Assembly (NCBI GenBank): GCA_965205545.1
Contig: OZ242170.1
Coordinates: forward strand, 1,736,001 to 1,800,000
Reading direction: 5' to 3'
DNA length: 64,000 bases
Origin: Bin55 sp965205545
GTDB taxonomy: Bacteria > Pseudomonadota > Gammaproteobacteria > Pseudomonadales > Azotimanducaceae
In this document: in pieces, positions 9,426-18,181 of the stretch
Numbering within the stretch: position 1 is the first letter of the stretch
How the letters are laid out: every line of letters starts with the position of its first letter
Notes under the pieces: generated by a model
Database searches by the model: none
What the model was told of the DNA's origin: nothing
Seen by the model: only the letters and a program-made list of their open reading frames with translations
Program-made: the position numbers and the translations under genes

Positions 9426-10859
9426 TCACGAACCAACAACCTGGTCGCTTGGTTCGGTGTCTTCTCTCCTCAACTCCGATTGAGGTTGAGAATTGCGGGC
9501 GGAGACGAGTTGAATGTTTTTGGCAACCCACGCGACACGGGCTAGCAACATCATTGCACCCAATGCAAGACCAACTATGAGCCCCCACCAAAATCCGATC
9601 ACACCAAGTCCTTCAAAAGTGCCGACTCCAAAAGCTAGAGCCATGCCGACCGGCATCCCAACAATCCAATAGGCCAGCAACACGAGCACCATGGGTACAT
9701 TTGCATCCTTGAATCCACGCAGCATACCGATTGCAGTCACCTGGCTTGCATCGAACAATTGAAAGAAAGCGCACATTAGAAGAAGAGTCGCTGCGACTCC
9801 TAGTACGGTCGCATCGTCCGAGTACAACGACACTATGGGAGTCCTTCCAATCAAGAGAATGATGGCAATTCCCAATCCAACGAGTAGGGAAATCACTATT
9901 GCCACCAACATCGTCCTGCGTGCGACTCGAAAGTTTTGAGCACCTACAACTGCGCCAATGCGAATGGTCGTTGCCAAGCTGAGGGCAAGTGGAATCATGA
10001 ATCCTATGCTGGCAACGTTCATTGCAATCTGATGTGCGGCAACTGCTTCCACTCCCAATCGACCTATGAACAACGTGACAGCAGAGAAGAACGACACTTC
10101 AATGAAGATTACTCCGCCCATGGGCAATCCAAGACGCACTAGACGACCAATTGCTGCCCAGTCTGGCCACTCGATGCCATTGAAGAATCCTGATTTCACT
10201 ATCCTCGTCACACGCACAGCAATGAGCGCCCCAAGCAGCTGGAACCACATCGTGGCCGCAGTTGCCCAACCGCAGCCAACCCCGCCCAATCCCTCAAAGT
10301 CTCCCATCCCAAAGACTAGAACGTACGTCAATGGAACCTTGAGGACGAGCGCGGACAGCACAATCACCATGGTGGGAACGGTCAGCCCCATTCCTTCGCA
10401 CAGGTTTCTCAGCACCAGATAGCCCAGCAATCCAAATATGCCGTAGCTCTGTGCGCGCAAAAACTCCACCGAAATAGGAATGGCGCGTGGGTCCACTTCA
10501 AGCAATCGATACAACGGTTCGACGTTTCTCAATACGAAGAAGACCACTACGCCCAAGAAAGCTCCCAACCAGATTGCTTGTCTTGCGACTGCCCCCGTTT
10601 CAGCAACTCGTCCAGCCCCGTAGAGTTGAGCGATAGTCGGCGTGACGGCGAGCAACGTCCCGGTCAACAGAAGCATGATGGGCCAATAGAGTCCCGTACC
10701 CAATCCAACGCCAGCCAAGTCCTCAGCTCCATAGCGTCCCGCCATGACTACATCCACCACAGACATTCCCATTTGCGACACTTGGGCAACCATGAGCGGT
10801 GCTCCGAGAACCGTCAGAAATCTTGCTTCTCGCAAGTAACTAAGTAGACGTCGTTTCAC
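9426..10859 (-). CDS. MATE family multidrug efflux transporter (NorM-like)
   Basis: A 477-residue membrane protein with about 12 hydrophobic segments and the internal two-fold repeat of MATE exporters. The N-terminus contains LGAPLMVAQVSQMGMSVVDVVMAGRYG, and the second half repeats this pattern with GLPMGGVIFIEVSFFSAVTLFIGRLG. MATE proteins of the NorM branch export cationic drugs or metabolites in exchange for Na+ or H+. The substrate cannot be inferred. It converges with katG and shares no operon with its neighbours. Confidence 0.92.
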   Translation of the reverse strand: MKRRLLSYLREARFLTVLGAPLMVAQVSQMGMSVVDVVMAGRYGAEDLAGVGLGTGLYWPIMLLLTGTLLAVTPTIAQLYGAGRVAETGAVARQAIWLGAFLGVVVFFVLRNVEPLYRLLEVDPRAIPISVEFLRAQSYGIFGLLGYLVLRNLCEGMGLTVPTMVIVLSALVLKVPLTYVLVFGMGDFEGLGGVGCGWATAATMWFQLLGALIAVRVTRIVKSGFFNGIEWPDWAAIGRLVRLGLPMGGVIFIEVSFFSAVTLFIGRLGVEAVAAHQIAMNVASIGFMIPLALSLATTIRIGAVVGAQNFRVARRTMLVAIVISLLVGLGIAIILLIGRTPIVSLYSDDATVLGVAATLLLMCAFFQLFDASQVTAIGMLRGFKDANVPMVLVLLAYWIVGMPVGMALAFGVGTFEGLGVIGFWWGLIVGLALGAMMLLARVAWVAKNIQLVSARNSQPQSELRREDTEPSDQVVGS

Positions 10860-11195
10860 CTATCTTGCCGTTTCCGCTTACATGCATAGCCGTTGAGAAA
10901 TCGTCGGTTGTCTTGAAATTGGCTTGGTCCCAACGATGGAAATGAGTTGAGTGTTGAGGTGCCTTGCCAAGATCAACTTCATCATAGAAGTTGCACAAGT
11001 AGCTGGCGCTTCAATACCTTCAAAACTCTTATGAAAGCTAGTTCATTCCAATCGGTCTTATCTAGACAATGGCAGATGATGCAGAAACCTCCGTCTTGCG
11101 CAAAACGTTCACGGAGGTCCGCGCATTCCTGCGACCACTTCTACGAGCTGCATTTTCCAGATACCGGCGAATTGCAACAGCGACAATGCCAATGA
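10860..11195. other. Intergenic region between the MATE and M28-like genes
   Basis: 336 bases between divergent genes. A weak stem, ACCTCCGT (11087-11094) with ACGGAGGT (11111-11118) and a 16-base loop, is visible. An 82-codon plus-strand open frame (10947-11195) runs straight up to the next gene but has no family resemblance, and I do not call it. Confidence 0.4.
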
Positions 11196-12443
11196 GTGGT
11201 CGCATCGCATAGACACCTGTTACGTCCTCGAAGTTCCACACGCTGTAGCGTAAGCGTTAAGATTGTTGGTGACTTCCAATACGACATTTTTCACATCGAT
11301 TTGACATCTACCAGCGTAGAAACGCGAATCGGTCGTTGGCTCGAACTTTGGGACAGCTCGAACCAGCATCGCACCGGTACAGCAGGAGATCGTGAAACAT
11401 CTAACTGGCTGGCACTAGAGCTTTCGAATCTGGGTGCGACCCCCGCATTCAAAGAATTTCCGTTTCTCCGACGCGAGCCAGCAAATGCACATGTAACTGT
11501 GGGTTCCAACGTTTTCGAAGGCATTCCCCTTTTTGATGGCGGAACAACACATCCAAGCGGAATTGCAGCTCGGCTCAGCCAATCCGAAGAGAGTGGAACC
11601 ATAGTAGTGGTGGATGCGTCGCAACGTCGAACTGCGTTGGCAACCTTACGCCGTAGCAACAATATTCAAGGCATCGTCGTTATTTCTGGACTAGCTTCAC
11701 CCGGTCTTGCCTTGCTAAATGCAGACTTCTACGAAAAACCCTTTGGACCGCCTGTTTTGCAAGTATCGTCGGAGTATGCCGAGACTCTCTTAGTAGCTGC
11801 GAGGAAAGGTCGCGAAGCAAATCTAACGGTTAGCTTTCAGTGCGAGGACACCTATGCGACCAATGTGCAGGCCAAATTCGACGGTCGCAATCCCAGACTA
11901 AATCCGCTCGTAGTGATGACACCGAAGAGTGCATGGTACACCTGCACTGCGGAGCGAATTGGCGGCATAGTTGCATGGCTTGAGTGCGCTCGTCACTTCG
12001 TCTCGAATCCGCCAATCCGAGATGTGATCTTCACAGCCAATACCGGTCATGAACTTGGGCACATTGGCCTCAAACGGTTTCTTGAGGAGAATGATCGCTT
12101 GCTAACCAGGGCCAATCTGTGGGTTCATTTCGGCGCAAACTTTGCGTCTAAAGACTCACGCATCAGGCTACAAGGTTCTGACGCGCAATACACTTCAATG
12201 CTCCATTCGCAGCTGACTGAACGCGCAATTCGCGTTGCAGACGTAGTTCCACCTGGCACCCGCCCGGGAGGCGAGGCACAGAACATTTTTGACGGCAGCG
12301 GAAGCTACGCGTCGATATTAGGCTCCAATCGACTGTTCCACCACCCGGAAGACAGGTTTGAATCAAATGTTGACTACAAACGTATGGTGCAAATCAAAGA
12401 CGCGCTGGTCGAGTCCGTGAACGCTTGGGGCTGCAATGTTTGA
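11196..12443 (+). CDS. M28-like peptidase fold protein with PA-type insert, non-canonical active site
   Basis: Up to 415 residues. HRTGTAGDRETSNWLALELSNLG near residue 57 is the usual opening of M28 aminopeptidase-like proteins, followed by a protease-associated-like segment and then the M28-like core (LVVMTPKSAW, TAERIGGIVAWLE, RDVIFTANTGHELGHIGL, and near the end LFHHPEDRF). The usual zinc ligands HxD and the bridging DD(N)xSG are replaced (TPKSAW, ERIGG). In place of the EE catalytic pair there is HELGH, which happens to fit HExxH. I have seen similar unannotated M28-like proteins in Proteobacteria; their activity is unknown to me. The start is unsure: GTG at 11196 is the most upstream, and the family-like part begins around residue 37. 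The 3' end overlaps the next gene by 8 bases. Confidence 0.7.
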   Translation: MVASHRHLLRPRSSTRCSVSVKIVGDFQYDIFHIDLTSTSVETRIGRWLELWDSSNQHRTGTAGDRETSNWLALELSNLGATPAFKEFPFLRREPANAHVTVGSNVFEGIPLFDGGTTHPSGIAARLSQSEESGTIVVVDASQRRTALATLRRSNNIQGIVVISGLASPGLALLNADFYEKPFGPPVLQVSSEYAETLLVAARKGREANLTVSFQCEDTYATNVQAKFDGRNPRLNPLVVMTPKSAWYTCTAERIGGIVAWLECARHFVSNPPIRDVIFTANTGHELGHIGLKRFLEENDRLLTRANLWVHFGANFASKDSRIRLQGSDAQYTSMLHSQLTERAIRVADVVPPGTRPGGEAQNIFDGSGSYASILGSNRLFHHPEDRFESNVDYKRMVQIKDALVESVNAWGCNV

Positions 12444-13107
12444 AATTCTGTGCGAATCCGACGATTTCGTAGCGATCGAGAAACCAAGCGGCGTGAGCGT
12501 ACTACGAGATCGAGCGGGGCTACCCAATCTATTCGACGCCATCCGAGAGCAATTTCCGGAAGCCAAGCTTGTTCATCGACTGGACAAGGGCACAAGCGGC
12601 ATTTTGATCGTCGCTAGAACGAAAGAATTTCAAGCCTTTGCATCGCGTCAATTCGCAAAGAGAAACGTCCGCAAGTTCTATATCGCTGTGGTTGCGGGTC
12701 ACATCGCCAGCGGGCGGTCACTTACCATCGATCTGCCCTTGAATCCTGGTCGAAAGGGCAGATTCCGCGTCGCTGGCTTGCGCGAAGAAATTCGATCTCG
12801 TCGCGAAGGCTGGTTTATAGATTCATCTTTGGGTCACCCCAGCACCACACGCATTCGAGTCTTGGCAGTTGGACCCCGTAGGAGCTTGGTCCTCGTACAG
12901 CCTCTGTCTGGTCGTACCCATCAAGTCCGAGTCCATTTGGCATGGATTGGGCATGCGATTGTCGGCGACACTCTCTATGGGGTGCCTCGGTCGGAGGAGC
13001 AGGCATGGCCACGCATGCTACTGCATAGTTCACGCATTTGTCTCGCTGATCAGTGCAACTTCAAGAGTGCGCCGCCGGAGGAATTTCGGCAATCTGTGCA
13101 TTCTTGA
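12436..13107 (+). CDS. RluA-family RNA pseudouridine synthase
   Basis: A 223-residue pseudouridine synthase that isomerises uridines in rRNA or tRNA. The catalytic motif HRLDKGTSG carries the nucleophile Asp50, and later motifs RKFYIAVV and GRTHQVRVHL are those of the RluA family. There is no N-terminal S4 domain, so it belongs among the short forms (RluA, TruC or RluE-like by size); the target base cannot be told. Its ATG overlaps the end of the M28-like gene by 8 bases, so the two are probably translated from one message. Confidence 0.9.
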   Translation: MFEILCESDDFVAIEKPSGVSVLRDRAGLPNLFDAIREQFPEAKLVHRLDKGTSGILIVARTKEFQAFASRQFAKRNVRKFYIAVVAGHIASGRSLTIDLPLNPGRKGRFRVAGLREEIRSRREGWFIDSSLGHPSTTRIRVLAVGPRRSLVLVQPLSGRTHQVRVHLAWIGHAIVGDTLYGVPRSEEQAWPRMLLHSSRICLADQCNFKSAPPEEFRQSVHS

Positions 13108-13155
13108 CTGTGCGCACGGGCACGCTCATTGGCCAATCATTCGCTAGTGCCCTGA

Positions 13156-13578
13156 CTAGATAGGATCCTCCTTGGTCGTCAGGCGTCGGGTGAGCACAAA
13201 TCCAGCCGCCGCCAGTCCCCACGATCGCGTCAGCACCAACGTGGCCGCAGCGACACCACCGCTAATCAAATAGGAAGCAAGCTGCGGGCTTCTTCCGCGA
13301 CCGGTAGTCGCTCGCGATATCGTGTGTTCGCAGTTGTTTGTAAACAAGTTGTAAGAACGGTCGGACCCCTCTCGATAGCTACGCAAAGCTTCATCTCGCT
13401 CAAACCCGTTCGTCGCATGTACTGACATGCGACGGTTCTTTTGGAATTCATGCAATGTGGAGACATGTTCGCCCTTGAATGGTGTGTTGTGATAGACACG
13501 ACCGTCCTCAAGAACGAGTCCTCGGTGCATCAAAATGCCCTTTCGTCGCGAGACTATGTCGCCAGGCTGATAGTCCAT
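13156..13578 (-). CDS. LRAT-domain (NlpC/P60-like) protein
   Basis: A 140-residue protein with the lecithin:retinol acyltransferase domain signature. His18 (LMHRGLVL), His30 (VYHNTP) and Cys83 in NNCEH match the catalytic His-His-Cys arrangement with its hallmark NCEH motif. The C-terminus (residues about 98-130) is hydrophobic and could anchor the protein in a membrane. LRAT-like proteins are thiol acyltransferases or phospholipases in eukaryotes; the bacterial members are mostly uncharacterised. It stands alone between convergent rluA and the upstream cytochrome gene. The start ATG is followed by DYQPGD, normal for the family. Confidence 0.75.
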   Translation of the reverse strand: MDYQPGDIVSRRKGILMHRGLVLEDGRVYHNTPFKGEHVSTLHEFQKNRRMSVHATNGFERDEALRSYREGSDRSYNLFTNNCEHTISRATTGRGRSPQLASYLISGGVAAATLVLTRSWGLAAAGFVLTRRLTTKEDPI

Positions 13579-13648
13579 TTGTTCGTTCGCTAAATCTCTC
13601 GTTCAGATGACAAGGCTACGATAGCACAGGTTCGAGTGCCTGTGGCAT

Positions 13649-14077
13649 TTATTGATCCTGTGACTCCGCTGATTGCTCGGAGTTCAACTCACTCGATTGC
13701 TCGACATCCAAGGCTTGGATCATGTAGTCGATGGCGTCTGCCAACTCCTCGTCGGTACATCCAGTGCACAATCCTTTCTTGGGCATGCCGGGAGGCATGC
13801 CCTTGATAGTGTTCTCCAACAGAACATCCCTGCCTTTGGCGATACGCGGCTCCCAGTCCTCCGCATTTCCGAAAATTGGCGAATTGGCCAAACCCCCTTG
13901 ATGACAACTTCGACAGTACTTGCGGTAGACTGCATACCCCGGGTGCTTGCCATCAACCTTGGAGTCTGACCCCGACTTTGAACAGCCTGCGATTGACACG
14001 AACGCACTCGTCGAGATGACTGCAAGCACCACTGCTAACAACCAAGATTTCGCGAGATTTCTGCCAAATGCAAACAT
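13649..14077 (-). CDS. Cytochrome c5-like monohaem lipoprotein
   Basis: A 142-residue class I c-type cytochrome. A hydrophobic signal ends in IAGC, with Cys32 as a plausible lipobox cysteine, so the protein is probably anchored to a membrane on the periplasmic side. Haem is attached through CRSCH (Cys55, Cys58, His59). Downstream, MPPGMP offers the axial Met, and GLCTGCTDEEL is the disulfide-containing loop typical of cytochrome c5. The C-terminal tail is Ser/Glu-rich. It should act as a periplasmic electron carrier; partners are not encoded nearby. Confidence 0.85.
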   Translation of the reverse strand: MFAFGRNLAKSWLLAVVLAVISTSAFVSIAGCSKSGSDSKVDGKHPGYAVYRKYCRSCHQGGLANSPIFGNAEDWEPRIAKGRDVLLENTIKGMPPGMPKKGLCTGCTDEELADAIDYMIQALDVEQSSELNSEQSAESQDQ

Positions 14078-14134
14078 GTCGTTTGTTTAGTTTTTCCGAT
14101 TGAAGGGCATTGGCGAAATTTTAGCGACGGTCAA

Positions 14135-14150
14135 TATTTACTAGTAAATA
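14135..14150. promoter_or_regulatory. 16-base perfect palindrome upstream of ahcY and the cytochrome gene
   Basis: TATTTACTAGTAAATA is a perfect palindrome in the 221-base divergent intergenic region. It lies 57 bases upstream of the cytochrome start and about 150 bases upstream of ahcY. An A/T-rich perfect dyad in this position is a plausible operator, but the regulator is unknown. I looked for an S-adenosylhomocysteine riboswitch before ahcY and did not see one. Confidence 0.3.
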
Positions 14151-14298
14151 GGGTGTCAATTCTCGATACCCGAAAGATTCGGCTTCATCAGGATTGCTAG
14201 CATATACGAGCGTGAACGCCACCGCGTGACGAATCTATGAGGCGAATCTCACCTTGATTCTGTCCTATTCCTGACTCAATTAAGCACAAGGACGCTCA

Positions 14299-15660
14299 AT
14301 GCCTGATTACCGAGTTGCAGACACTTCGTTGGCCGACTTCGGCAACAAGGAAATCGATCTCGCCGAAGCGGAAATGCCTGCCTTGATGGCGTTGCGCCGA
14401 AAGTATGCCGAGCAGCAGCCCCTTAAGGGAGCGAAGATCATTGGTTGCATCCACATGACCATCCAGACGGCAGTTCTGATCCGCACGTTGAAAGCGTTGG
14501 GCGCAGATGTTCGATGGTCTTCCTGCAACATCTTCTCGACTCAAGACCACGCCGCTGCGGCCATGGCCGCTGATGGGGTACCTGTCTATGCCTGGAAGGG
14601 TGAGACAGAAGAGGAGTACGAGTGGTGTATTGAGCAAACCATCTTGAGCGACGGAGAACCGTGGGACGCCAACGTGCTTCTGGACGACGGGGGCGACTTG
14701 ACCCAAATCATTCACGAACGATATCCGTCTATGTTGGAACGCATCCACGGCATAAGTGAAGAGACGACAACCGGAGTTCAGCGTCTGCGCGAGATGCTCA
14801 AAGAGGGATCCTTAAAAGTCCCGGCAATCGATGTGAACGCATCGATCACCAAGAGCAAAAACGACAACCGCTATGGCTGCCGACACAGTCTCAATGATGC
14901 AGTCAAACGAGCGACGGATGTGCTGCTTGCTGGCAAGAAGGCAATTGTCATTGGTTACGGAGATGTGGGCAAGGGCTCGGCTGCAAGCTTGCGGTCCGAA
15001 TCCATGATTGTGCGCATCGTCGAGGTGGACCCAATATGTGCCATGCAAGCGTGCATGGACGGTTTCGAAGTTGTCTCTCCCTACAAAAACGGCATGAACT
15101 CTGGCAATGTGGAGGACATCGACGAACCAGTGCTCGCGCAAACCGACCTTCTGGTGACCTGCACGGGGAACACGAATGTATGTGACAGTGCGATGCTGCA
15201 AAAACTAAAACCGGGATGCATTGTGTGCAACATCGGTCACTTCGACAACGAGATTGACACTGCATTCATGCGGGAGAATTGGCGATGGGTAGAGGTTAAG
15301 AGCCAAGTTCATCAAATCTATCGAAGCGAAGATTCCAGTGACTACCTAATCCTGCTGTCAGAAGGAAGATTGGTCAATCTTGGGAATGCCATGGGACATC
15401 CCTCGCGCGTCATGGATGGTTCGTTTGCAAATCAGGTACTTGCTCAAATGTATCTCTACGAACAACGTTGGGCAGATCAGCCTCCCAATCAACGCGCACC
15501 GGTGGTAATCGAAGTCATGCCGCGCAAGCAGGACGAGGAAGTCGCTCAGCTCATGGTGGAAGGATTCGGCGGCACCCTCACTCGATTGACCAAGGATCAG
15601 GCAGACTACATTTCCGTGAGCGTGGACGGACCGTTCAAGCCACCCGATTATCGGTTCTAG
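14299..15660 (+). CDS. ahcY: Adenosylhomocysteinase (S-adenosylhomocysteine hydrolase)
   Basis: Splits S-adenosylhomocysteine into adenosine and homocysteine using a tightly bound NAD, which recycles the product of SAM-dependent methylation. The 453-residue protein shows the substrate-site segment GCIHMTIQTAVLI, the signature ITKSKNDNRYGCRHSL, the NAD motif GYGDVGKG at about residues 219-226, and the C-terminal tail ending in KPPDYRF that reaches into the neighbouring subunit. The gene stands alone; no other activated-methyl-cycle gene (metK, metH, metF) is adjacent. Confidence 0.97.
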   Translation: MPDYRVADTSLADFGNKEIDLAEAEMPALMALRRKYAEQQPLKGAKIIGCIHMTIQTAVLIRTLKALGADVRWSSCNIFSTQDHAAAAMAADGVPVYAWKGETEEEYEWCIEQTILSDGEPWDANVLLDDGGDLTQIIHERYPSMLERIHGISEETTTGVQRLREMLKEGSLKVPAIDVNASITKSKNDNRYGCRHSLNDAVKRATDVLLAGKKAIVIGYGDVGKGSAASLRSESMIVRIVEVDPICAMQACMDGFEVVSPYKNGMNSGNVEDIDEPVLAQTDLLVTCTGNTNVCDSAMLQKLKPGCIVCNIGHFDNEIDTAFMRENWRWVEVKSQVHQIYRSEDSSDYLILLSEGRLVNLGNAMGHPSRVMDGSFANQVLAQMYLYEQRWADQPPNQRAPVVIEVMPRKQDEEVAQLMVEGFGGTLTRLTKDQADYISVSVDGPFKPPDYRF

Positions 15661-15801
15661 TCCAGCCTTGTATGTCCATCTTTTCGAGACTGAGTGCTTG
15701 GCCTTTCGATCACAGTGCTTGGTCTCACTAACTGGGCAAAGCACGGCTGCCATAGTCCGCTCGAATGCCAATTGGGCAAGCAAGAAGCTGCCTGGAACAC
15801 C

Positions 15802-17355
15802 CTATACGATTCTGGAATCCCCTTTCCCCCAGTATTCGTCCTTTAGAAGCCTCTTGTAAAGCTTGCCAGTTGGATGTCGAGGCAATTCGTCTCTGAAGTC
15901 CAAGCTCCGCGGGCACTTGTAGTGCGAGAGACGATCCCGCGTCCACTGAAGTATTTCGTGAGCAAGGTCGTCGGTAGGCTCAACGCCATTCAACAGTTGC
16001 ACAACCGCCTTAACCTCCTCCCCCATCTCTGGATTAGGAACGCCAATGACTGCAACATCAGCGACTTTGTCATGCAGCACGATGAGATCTTCAATCTCTT
16101 GCGGGTAGATGTTCACCCCGCCGGAGATGATCATGAATGTTGCGCGATCAGTCAAGTACAGGTAACCCTCCTCATCCAAGTAGCCAACATCACCCAGGGT
16201 GCTCCAATTGGAATGGTCGCGATGTTGAACTTCCTTAGTCTTAGCAGGATCCTTGAGGTACTCGAAAGGCAATTCAGGCGCTTCGAAGTAGACGATACCC
16301 GGTTCGCCCGTCGGCATCTCTTTGCCTTCTTCGTCACAGATGTGAATCACGCCCATTATTGACTTGCCAACCGTTCCAGGATGGGCCAGCCACTCTGTAG
16401 GACTCGCGTGGGTGAGTCCGCTCAACTCTGTGCCGGCGTAGTATTCGTACAGAATCTCTCCCCACCACTCGAGCATTCTCTTTTTTATTTCTTGCGGACA
16501 TGGCGCTGCTGCGTGAATGGCTACGCGATGCGAGCTCAGGTCATACCTGTTTCTCTCGTCAACCGGCATCTTCAACATACGGGTGAACATAGTGGGAACC
16601 CATTGGCTGTGGGTCACACGGAATTCCTCAATGGCTTCTAGCGCTAGATGTTCATCAAATCTCCGCATCATGACAACCGTGCCTCCCACAGCTTGTACAC
16701 CTGTGGTGAAACCAATGGGTGCGGAGTGATACAGCGGAGCTGGAGACAGATATACGGTATCTTCGCCAATTTGCCACAGGCCACGCAAAAGTAGACTGAC
16801 TGGCGAATCCATATCGGCAATTCCACCATCAGGCAATGGCCGCATGATTCCCTTGGGTTTGCCGGTGGTGCCTGAACTGTAGAGCAGGAAACCGCCCGCA
16901 GGCTCTTCCTCCAAGGGGTCGGTGGTGAACTCACCAATCGCAGAGTCAAAGTCTTCATAAGCCGGAATGGATCCGTCAACTGCGAACCAACGCTCACAGT
17001 TTGTGCACAAATCTGGCAAGTCTTGTGCTACCTCGCCCAGCGCAACCGACGCAATCGCGATTCGGGATTCGGAATTGTCAATGATGTATGCAGCTTCGTC
17101 TGCTGTGAGGTAGCGATTCACTGTGGTCAAGAGCAATCCAGAACGCAGCACAGCCCACGCAACCACAAAATACGCGAGATTGTTCTCCATGAAAATCGAT
17201 ACTCGGTCGCCGCGACGCAGTCCATGGGCGTACCAGCATTGCGCTAACTGATTCGATCTGGCGTTCAATTCTCCATAGCTAAGCATCTCTCCAGATGCGG
17301 CATCGATAACCGCCGGTTTCTCTGGAAATCTCGTCGCCCACAAGCCTGGATACAT
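15802..17355 (-). CDS. AMP-forming acyl-CoA synthetase
   Basis: A 517-residue adenylate-forming enzyme of the ANL superfamily that activates a carboxylic acid to its acyl-CoA. The P-loop-like motif is YSSGTTGKPKG, followed by YYAGTELSG, the ATP motif GDVGYLDEEGYLYLTDR, the hinge GGVNIYPQEIE, and the catalytic Lys region PTGKLYKRLL near the C-terminus. It resembles FadD-like and crotonobetaine/carnitine-CoA ligase-like enzymes; the acid used cannot be told. A strong Shine-Dalgarno GGAGG precedes the ATG. It converges with ahcY and diverges from the CBS gene. Confidence 0.92.
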   Translation of the reverse strand: MYPGLWATRFPEKPAVIDAASGEMLSYGELNARSNQLAQCWYAHGLRRGDRVSIFMENNLAYFVVAWAVLRSGLLLTTVNRYLTADEAAYIIDNSESRIAIASVALGEVAQDLPDLCTNCERWFAVDGSIPAYEDFDSAIGEFTTDPLEEEPAGGFLLYSSGTTGKPKGIMRPLPDGGIADMDSPVSLLLRGLWQIGEDTVYLSPAPLYHSAPIGFTTGVQAVGGTVVMMRRFDEHLALEAIEEFRVTHSQWVPTMFTRMLKMPVDERNRYDLSSHRVAIHAAAPCPQEIKKRMLEWWGEILYEYYAGTELSGLTHASPTEWLAHPGTVGKSIMGVIHICDEEGKEMPTGEPGIVYFEAPELPFEYLKDPAKTKEVQHRDHSNWSTLGDVGYLDEEGYLYLTDRATFMIISGGVNIYPQEIEDLIVLHDKVADVAVIGVPNPEMGEEVKAVVQLLNGVEPTDDLAHEILQWTRDRLSHYKCPRSLDFRDELPRHPTGKLYKRLLKDEYWGKGDSRIV

Positions 17356-17463
17356 TTCTTATCCTCCCCTCTTGACGAGTGCACGCATTGCCGACAGTCA
17401 ATGCTACACTAGCCAAAGATCGACTCTACACAACCACTACCACGACCAAGTCGAGAATCTGAC

Positions 17464-17901
17464 ATGAAGAATGTACAGGACTTGCTCAACAAGAAAGACA
17501 GCACAACCATCTACTCCGTCTCTCCTGTTTCCTCGGTCTACCAAGCCATCGAGCTAATGTCGGAGCACCACGTTGGAGCCCTGCCTGTGCTGCAAGATCA
17601 ATCTCTGGTGGGGATCATATCCGAGCGCGACTATGCTCGAAAGGTCATTCTCAAGAACAAGTCATCGAAGGCAACACGCGTCTCCGAAATCATGACGCGC
17701 AATGTGATTTGCGTTACCCAAGAGCAACGAGTCAATGAATGTGTGAATCTCATGCTTAGGAACCACATCCGGCATCTCGTGGTAACCCAAGAAGGATCTG
17801 TAGTGGGAATGTTGTCCCTACGAGACCTGTTTGTCGAGATCATTGATGATCAGGCTGAGACGATCAGCCATCTCGAACACTACATCCGAGGCGAAACGTA
17901 G
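17464..17901 (+). CDS. Two-CBS-domain protein
   Basis: A 145-residue protein made almost entirely of a tandem CBS pair (about residues 8-65 and 74-130). The motifs IELMSEHHVGALPVL and VVGMLSLRDL are characteristic. Free-standing CBS pairs bind adenosine nucleotides or SAM and act as sensors. No partner domain is fused, and the neighbours do not suggest a specific partner. It is transcribed divergently from the acyl-CoA synthetase gene. Confidence 0.9.
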   Translation: MKNVQDLLNKKDSTTIYSVSPVSSVYQAIELMSEHHVGALPVLQDQSLVGIISERDYARKVILKNKSSKATRVSEIMTRNVICVTQEQRVNECVNLMLRNHIRHLVVTQEGSVVGMLSLRDLFVEIIDDQAETISHLEHYIRGET

Positions 17902-17942
17902 TCTTTGGCGACCACCCGTCCATCCGGGAAATATTGAAGTCA

Positions 17943-18026
17943 ATGCTCGGTGATTACTACACCGAGGACGAGGACGACATTGACGAGTCCACCAAAGCAA
18001 ACAACTGCGATCCGAGAGAACTCTAG
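17943..18026 (+). CDS. Possible very small acidic ORF
   Basis: A 27-codon frame starting with ATG and encoding a highly acidic peptide (TEDEDDIDE in the middle), 41 bases after the CBS gene. There is no convincing ribosome-binding site and no known family. It may be chance. It is listed because its composition is unlike the surrounding non-coding DNA. Confidence 0.15.
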   Translation: MLGDYYTEDEDDIDESTKANNCDPREL

Positions 18027-18181
18027 AGTTCACGTCGCACACTCGAAACAGCAAAGCCACATACATCGCTATAACTCACAACAAACATGGTGAAAGATGT
18101 CAGGGAAATTGCCAGCTGCAGCCGAGGAGCGGTTTCTCAATAAGTTAGACTTTTCGATACCTACTTTCTGCGGAGACGCCA

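Noticed and set aside
10947..11195. 82-codon frame upstream of the M28-like gene
   Set aside because: No family resemblance, no ribosome-binding site, Cys/His/Ser-rich composition.
13118..13152. GGGCAC...GTGCCC stem between rluA-type and LRAT genes as a terminator
   Set aside because: Only six pairs with a 23-base loop and no T-run; too weak to call.
14078..14298. Possible S-adenosylhomocysteine riboswitch before ahcY
   Set aside because: I could not find the conserved core sequences or a fitting pseudoknot; only an unrelated palindrome is present.
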